From the NCBI RefSeq assembly GCF_029227915.1, contig NC_079878.1, positions 19,094,001-19,158,000 of the forward strand: a stretch of DNA of 64,000 nucleotides, written 5' to 3'. The notes under the pieces were generated by a model that searched no databases, had not been told where the DNA came from, and saw nothing but the letters and a program-made list of their open reading frames with translations. A program made the translations under genes and the position numbers. Below are positions 38,101 to 47,100 of the stretch, piece after piece. Every line of letters begins with the position of its first letter. Positions within the stretch are counted from its first letter, which is position 1. Origin of the DNA: Hydractinia symbiolongicarpus (taxonomy: Eukaryota; Cnidaria; Hydrozoa; Anthoathecata; Hydractiniidae).

Positions 38101-41100
38101 AACAATTTTTTAACCATAACTAACCAGTCAGGGAGAACTGATACTGAGAACTGATTAGCCTGTAAAGGACAGTTAGTCATTACAGGAAAATTATATGGTA
38201 CCTAGTAAAATTAGCTGCTTATGCGGCTAATTATACAGTAGAGATCTTATTTGCTTAAATTTCCACACTTCTTTTTGATATCTATCTTCCGATAGTCATA
38301 TACCTAGTTCCACAGTATGCTTTAATAAAAAACAAAATAAGGACAAGAAACGACTGTGCATGAAAGATATTCATTTTCAAACTAATACCAGCTAATTAAA
38401 CGTATAATACTGACTTGCTTGCACTACATGGCTTCTTCATAACAAATATGGCTGTTACTGTATAATTAGCCGTATATAGATGAGTTGCGGTGTGATATAG
38501 TTGTTTCGATTTTGCGTTTAAAACAATGGACATGTGCACGCATGAAATAATTAAAACCTGATCTGAAAAAGAGAAAATGACTCATTCCAGCTTCTTTTAG
38601 ATCGTTTATTCCTTGAATCTATAAATTAAAGGAAATAGTCAATTTTCTTTATGTGGTCCTTCTTTTATTGCCTGTAAAGATGCGTGCGCATATACGGAAC
38701 TTTGTAAACATTCGCAACTCATCTATATAGTGTATGTATAATTAGCTGATTCAATTTATGAATGCTCTTAAAACTACAACGCTAAGTTTCTGGAAAAGCA
38801 TTGAAATGACGTAGTCAGTCGTAAAAAACATGGGGAAGGCATACTCTACAATATTGACATATTGAAGAATTTAAGCAAAAAAGATCTCCACCGTATTATA
38901 GTCATATAAGCGCCGACTAACTATGATGTTACAGGCTAATTGTCAGTTCTCCCTGACTGTTAAATCTATTTTTCTAGATAGTCTGCATTTTATTATCTGT
39001 CGATTTTTCAGATTTTATACACACGCGTGGAAATCCCGTCAAAATGTAAACATTGACAGTCGTTTATACCACTAGGATAAAATATTTTATTCTATTGCTG
39101 TAAACGTAACACAATAAATTATGGTGTATGGAAAGATACCTTGTTAAGCAGAGTATTGCAGCTAAAATTTGCAAGGTTATTATTACAATATTTAAGCTAT
39201 ATGCCTTCTTACTTTTGTGGCTAGCTACAGGTTGGTAAAAGATAACACAAGAAGTAATAACGATGGATAGCACAAAATGCACTTATACCAAACAAAATGA
39301 AAAACTTGGGAGAAAAGCACAAAATAGCTACCTAGCTAGCTGTCTGTCTATTGCTCTCAACTGACACTGACTACGTTAGCTAGCCTGCTATATACTTCAG
39401 TTATAGCTAAAATAATAAAAATGATTTTACTAAGATTTACATGGATGTGATGGTATTTTGATTAGCACATAGAAGTATAGAAAACATACAACGTATTTGC
39501 AAGACAAAAAGGTCGAAAACAGATCTTTTCCAAACCTGACCTATGCAACTTTTAAATAGCAGATTAAATGTCAATTTTACTAACCACGTCCAAGATACGC
39601 ATATCTTCACTTAAATCCCAGAAGATCAGGATTTTGTGCGAGCTTTCAGCCGAAACTAGAGGCTGTGTGTTCCACAGCTAATGATTAGAACATATTATTT
39701 TGAAGTTGTTTTAAAGAAGTATCCGTGAAATAAATTATAAGTAAAAAAGAACAATTACCCGTCTCGTTTAAGCTCAATAACTGCAAAATATAACACAAGG
39801 TTGCATCTTGGTTCATCTTATTCTCTACTAAACATTTTCGAATATAATCAGCATCCTATGAAAAACAACATTTCTGAACCAGGGTTGCAGCTTTAGTTTT
39901 TCATCAAATTCAAGCAGATTTTAGGTACATTTCAAACAAAGTTGTTACAACTATACTCATACAATACTGGTGACGCCTTTTTATATACCGAACACGTTCG
40001 GTAATGGTGTTGATACATGTTCTTATTAACAAATACATGAAGTAACCCTTTTGAGTACCTGTAAAACATTTCTGAATGTTTCAACTTAACATCTGTTATC
40101 TGCATGCATCCTACTCACCTGATAACCTGTTTTAATTTGCAACTTTTGTACTGTTTCTTCTACCACTGATTCATCTTCTTTTTCAGTAAAAATACTATTA
40201 TTCAGGTTGCTATTTATTGAATCACCATTATCAACTATAATTTCTTCAACTTCAACATTAGCGTTGCTCTCACCAACACAGCCGACATTATCACTATCAC
40301 TGTTGCTGTCGTCATGCCCTCCTTTCTTTCTATGTTTATTCCTCAAATTTGTTGTAACTTCTCCACCAGTATCGCTGGTTTTATATTCTCCACTACGTCG
40401 ATATCCACCCTCCAACTTTCGAACAGAGGAGTAATGTTGATAGCTATGATAAGCTAGATGAATTTGAACAGAACGCTGTTCATTTGTTCCATCGCTACCG
40501 TTAATAACAAAAGTTGGACTAAAAAAGAACTGAAGTAAGCTTAAGAAGAAAACTTGTTACTTGAAACATCTGTGCACAGAAATGAAAATAACAATCACTG
40601 AGTATACACAAAGGAACACTGTTATAACATTTGAAGAATCGGACGCAGAGTTTTTTGCTAGTTTAATTTATTATGATCCTGGAAACAAATTTCAGTGAAA
40701 GTAACTGACAGATCAATTGTATTGAGGAAGTTAGATAGTGCACTATCATGTTTTGTTTCCCTGAAAATTGAGCAGTGCTATTAGAGACCTACAATCTTGG
40801 ATTATATTCTCAGAAAATTTTGGTTAAAATATGTTGAGACTAGACAGCTAATTTTGAAGTTCGCCACCACAAGTAAAATAGGTAGACTATTTCTATATTA
40901 GATTCACATATTGTGAACTTGTCAAAGTTTAATTGTCAATGTTCAGAGTGGACTTACGATTCAGTATCTCTAAAAATGTGCTTTTTTTGTGGCCATTTTT
41001 TACGAATTTCGGGGCCTTCGTGGACCGCGACGTGGATTATTTCGGTGTGCGGGTGTGCTAGAGAATGTGACTAATTGTGCAATATTAGTTTCGAAAGAAG

Positions 41101-44100
41101 CTACCTACTTGTTGAATTGGTGAATGATAACATCAGCTTTATTATATCTTGCAAATGCCACAATTGAATCATTTCCACCAAATGTACCAAAGGATGACAA
41201 ATTTTGCACTAAATTATAAAATAATAAAATACCATATTTAGGATGACCACATTTCTAAATCATCATGTTGTTATGACTGTGGAATTTTTTTTATCTTTCT
41301 TTACAAATAGGCATTTGGAACAATGTGAAAAATTTTGTGATAATAATTTTTACGATTTTTGATTTGACAATCTTAGAGATTAATTATTGGAACAGAGGCT
41401 TAAATTGTATTGTTTTCTCTGAGTAGTAAGTAATAAAAATATAATTATAATTTATGTGGCATAGATACAAATACTCAATAAACTTGAGTAAAAGACTCAA
41501 GGGTAGATTTTTATTAAAAAAAAAGGTTTATGAATGTCTTTTCCAAGTCCAAAATAATTTAATGTGTACTGTTTTTAGCTTAGTTAAAAAAGTATCAAAT
41601 AGTCAAACAGAGAACTTGTACCATTGTCAAATTGATAATAGGAAATAAAATATTTACAAGCTATGATGTGGTCATATTTGCGCCTTTATATATGATAACA
41701 ACAGGTGGTTATTTACAGTATTGTTACAGCATACACTGGAAACATACAATGGAATACAACGAAAAGCTGCCTCCTATGATTAGTTAAAATACCCTAGTTA
41801 ATTAGAAAGTGCAGCCTTGTGCTAATCAATTTGGCAAATTTTTAGAAATTTTTATTCAAGGTGATTGATGCTTTTCCTCCTTAAATAGAATTTCCGATAT
41901 TAAAGTGTCATTGTTCGGAAGGCCAAATAGAGCATTAAGTTACGAAATTTTTTTTGTCTCTTTTTTCTCTGTGTCTTTGATTGTTTTTAATTTTTTACAT
42001 ATTTTTGACAATTTGCTTAATATTTTCTTGCCGTGGTATTGTTGCTGAAGATTAGTGAGATATTTTCTTGTCGTGGTATTGTTGCTGAAGGTTAGTGAGA
42101 TACTTTCTTGTCGTGGTATTGTTGCTGAAGATTAGTGAGATACTTTCTTGTCGTGGTATTGTTGCTGAAGATTAGTGAGATATTTTCTTGCCGTGGTATT
42201 GTTGCTGAAGATTAGTGAGATATTTTCTTGTCGTGGTATTGTTGCTGAAGGTTAGTGAAATATTTTCTTGTCGTGGTATTGTTGCTGAAGGTTAGTCTTA
42301 AGCTTGTCGCTAGAGCTGTTTGTTTTTTTGATTTTTTTTTCGATTAAAACCAGTTTGACGTCATCTCTTGGATGGCAAAAAAGGCCCCTTAACCATGTTG
42401 CCGCAAAAACCATTTAATGCAACTCAGAGCAAAAGAAAAAGAGTAAATTATTACAACTTTTGGCATCAAGAATAATAGAAATAGCACTAGAAAGCATTTT
42501 TTCTTAGCCTCACATACAGGTAAGAAACAACGAGCTACGTGGATTCATTACCAGAGTCGATAGTCTTTTAAAACAAGGTATTCACGTTTCAGTATAGACC
42601 CTGCGCAAACTCTCGTATAGGCGTGCGCTCTTCTTTTACATTGCGCTATGCCTAGGGCTTCTTTTTTACACGCTTTTTTTATAGAAGTATAAAAATTCTA
42701 ACCAAGCTGGTCATAATTATTTGTTATTCAGTTATTATTCTCTATTGTTCTAAACAATAGACCTATAATTTAAATAACTTTAAATCCCAGCCTGATATTC
42801 TTGTAAAAAAAATTTGGCAGGAATTTGCGAGCTTATTTTTCTCTACTTGCTATTTCCAGCTTGCCGTATGGTCCAACTGAACCTCTTGGCGTTTGCGTGA
42901 AGTTCAAACTCGATCACAGGGAATGTTGTGTTCTTTTGATATAGAAGATAAAAAGCGTACTTGGTATTGTTTTTTTCTTTTTAACACTACTTCATGTTTA
43001 TTTGTTTTCCATGTCACATGCGTGTTTCACCCTCATATGAAAGAACACCATGGGCCCCTAGGACAAGGTTGCATAAATAAGGCCGCGCCCAGCCCATTAC
43101 AACTCTGACCAGAAGGTGTTTTAGCTTTGTGTGTTTACTCACCTGGTCGTGATGAACAATGCTGCCGATAATCTAGCCAAAGAAGAAAGTTTTTTATTAA
43201 CTGTCTTAATGAAAAAAACTGGCTGAATCAAACTGTAAACAACAAAAACTCTGTCTATGTGGGCATTGATGTACATTTTCTACACTTTTGCAGACTTTTT
43301 AACTAAAACTGAAAACCCACAACTTTTTCGTGGGGAAAGTAGCAAAACAAGTTATTACTTATCTTCAGTACCTGTTACAAGCTCATCTTCAGTACATACT
43401 ATAAATATTAAAACACAAAACAAGGGGTCAACGATCGCTCGGTTATAAGGCTAATTCAACGAAATTATTATCTGTGAGTTGACAGTACAAGGCCTCCCGC
43501 AAAGGCAATTATTTACATTTGGGACACTAGATGGTGTCGGCCACGAAGCTTCTACCCTAGCTAAAATTTTGCAACTTTAAAGACGAATATCTTGGGAACA
43601 AATCAAAAAAGTATAAAAGAATATTGTTTTAGCAATTAGTACAATACTTTGAGTATATTTTAGATTACTCTTTTTCAAGCGGGAGGTAAGCTGTAAACAT
43701 GCTTAAAGCAACAGGTACAAGAATTGAAACAAAAAAATAAGCATTTTCCTAAATTTTTGCACACTCATACATTAATTGGAAAAAACTTTGAGTTAGTACA
43801 CATTCTTAATTGTTTAAAGGATTTACAAACAGACATGAATGAGTATAGTGTAGCATAAGTATTATGTGTAATTGTGTTATTGTGATCTATCTCTTATAAT
43901 AATCTCTTATAATAATACGCTAAGTGTGTCCGTCTGTCTGTGACAGGCAAAGTTGATATCGTCATTTTCCTTTGATGTTGCCGAAAAATGCATGTCTAAT
44001 ATGTCAAATTTTCTGACGTTACGACGCGACGAAAATAACACTACTTTAACGTCAATATCCTATATTAAATTAATGAAGCCATTACAGTGCACCTAAAACT

Positions 44101-47100
44101 TTGAGGCCAAATAACTTGGAAACGAGGTGGTGACGTCAATGATTTTTCACCGCGTGGGTAACTAGGGACCAACTAGGACCAATTTGGGTAATTTTTCCAA
44201 ACCTATGTCCCAGAATCCGTTTCGGAATGGACGGGTTGATGACGTCATCGAAAAACCTTCAAATCCTAATATCTCTGCAACCGTTTGTCAAAAACACGCG
44301 ATCCTATACATTTTCTTGATAAGCGTTTCAAGACCTATACAATAAAGGCAGCAGGTATACAAATTTCTAAAAAAAAAATTTGGGGGGTTTGACTGGCCAT
44401 TGCTGACATCAGCAAAATGTTAAAACCCTTATGTCTCATTAACTGCTTATCAAAAAGATATGATCATATACATTTTCTTGGTCAGCGTTTTAACATCTGC
44501 ATAGTACAGGCAACGAATAAACTAAATTTCGCCAAATATTTTTGTAATTGCACTGCTGACGTCAGCAAAAAATCTAAAACAACCTACTTTTCCATTGTCC
44601 TTCTGCCTAAGTGGATTTTTCCACGGGCTTTATCGACTAGTCTATATAATAATACGCTAAGTGTGTCTGTGTGTCTGTGACAGGCAAAGTGGATGTCTTC
44701 ATTTTCCTTTGATGTTGCCGAAAAATGCATGTCTATTATGCTAAATTTTCTGACATTACGGCGCGACGTCAATAACACTACTTTAACGTCAATATCCTAT
44801 ATTAAATTAATGAAGCCATTACAGTGCACCTAAAACTTTGAGGGCAAATAACTTGGAAACGAGGTGGTGACGTCAATGATTTTTCACCGCGTGGGTAACT
44901 AGGGACCACCTAGGACCAATTTGGGTGATTTTTCCAAACCTATGTCCCAGAATCCGTTTCGGAATGGACGGGTTGATGACGTCATCAAAAAATCTTCAAA
45001 CCTTAATATTTCTGAAACTGTTTGTCAAAAGTACATAATCCTATACATTTTCTTGATCAGCCTTTCAAGATCTATACGATGAAGACATTAGATATATAAA
45101 ATTCTGGAAAAAAATTTTATGTGTGATTGCGGGTCTTTGCTGACATCAGCCAAATTTTCAAACCCTTATATTTCCTTATACGTTCGTCGAAAACCCATGA
45201 TCCTATACATTTTTCTCATGAGAGTTTTAGCCTCTACACATTACAGGCAACCAATAAACCAATTTCGCTAATTCTTTTTTGTATCTACACTGCTGACGTC
45301 AGCAAAAAGTCTAAAATAATCAATTTTTACATTGTCCTCCTGCCTAAGTGGATTTTTCCACGGGCTTTATCGACTAGTCTATATAATAATACGCCAGTTC
45401 CGTGTGTCTGTCTGTCACTTTTGCAAAGTGGATTACATTCTTCAAAATTTTCTTTAACAAATACTACACATTACAATAAAATAATAAAATAAATTTTTCT
45501 AACTTTTTTGGGATCTTCACTGCTGACGTCAGCAAAACATCTAAAACAACCTATTTTTCTATTGCCCATCTGCCTAAGTGGATTTCTCCACGGGCCTTAT
45601 CGACTAGATAAGGTCGATAAGGCCCGTGGAGAAATCCACTTAGGCAGATGGGCAATAGAAAAATAGGTTGTTTTAGATGTTTTGCTGACGTCAGCAGTCT
45701 AGTCTAGTATTACTTTAGGCGTCTTTATTTTCTTTATTTTAGTCTAGTTTCATATTTTTATGATTGTGTGGTTTTGATGAGCGTTTAATAAAATATAAGG
45801 GTTTAAAAATTTTGCTGACGTCAGCAATGCCCAGTGAACCCCCTCCCCCCAAATTTTAATTTAGAAATTTGTATACCCGTTGCCTTCATCTTTGAAACGC
45901 TGATAAACGCTGATCAAGAAAATGTAAAGGATCATGTACTTTTAATAAACGGTTGCAGAGGTATTAGAGTTTGAAGGTTTTTTGATGATAATAATACGCC
46001 AGTTCCGTGTGTCTGTCTGTCACTTTTGCAAAGTGGATTACATTCTTCAAAATTTTCTTTAACAAATTCTATAAAACATCGCCTATAAAATTGTTCTGTA
46101 ATTTACCAAACTTTACCGATAAAATAGTATTGACGTCAAAGGAAAGTTAATTAAGATTAGTGAAGCCATTACAATGCACTTAAAACTTTGAGGCCAAATA
46201 ACTTGGAAACGAGGTGGTGACGTCAATGTTTTTTCACCGCGTGGGTAACTAGGGACAACCTGGGACCAATTTGGGTAAGTTTTCCAAACCTGGGTCCCCA
46301 AATCCGTTTCGGAATGGACGGTTTGATGACGTCATCAAAAAACCTTTAAACCTTGATATCTCTGCAACCGTTTGTCAAAGATACATGATCATATACATTT
46401 TCTTGATCAGCATTTCAAGATCTATACGATGAAGGCAACAGGTATACAAATTTCTAAAAAAATATATTTATTTTGTATTTGCACTGCTGACGTCAGCAAA
46501 AAACTAAAACAACCTATTTTTCCATTGTCCTTCTGCCTAAGTGGATTACTAAACGCCTAAAGTAATACTAGACTAAAATAAAGAAAATAAAGACGCCTAA
46601 AGTAATACTAGACTAGACTGCTGACGTCAGCAAAACATCTAAAACAACCTATTTTTCTATTGCCCATCTGCCTAAGTGGATTTCTCCACGGGCCTTATCG
46701 ACCTTATCTACACATTACAATAAAATAATAAAATAAATTTTTCTAACTTTTTGGGGATCTTATATTTTATTAAACGCTCATCAAAACCACACAATCATAA
46801 ACATTTTCTTGATCAGCAGTGTAAGCTCTACATAATGGAGGAAACATGAAAACAAATTTCACATTTTTTTTTTGTATTTGCACTGCTGACGTCAGCAAAA
46901 AATCTAAAATAACCTATTTTTCCATTGTCCTTCTGCCTAAGTGGATTACTCCACGGGCTTTATCGACTAGTATGTTATTATTACTTTAGAAAAAAAAAAA
47001 AAACAAGTAGGTAACTTACAATATTTTTCAAAGGTTACAGTCTCAACCAAAAAGGGTGCAAAATCATCTTTATTTCTTCTCATATATTCTACAGCCTCTT

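Noticed and set aside
43880-46970. Hammerhead ribozyme motifs in the hairpin-bearing repeats
   Set aside because: Looked for the CTGANGA and GAAA core around the hairpins and did not find it; the Helitron-end explanation fits better.
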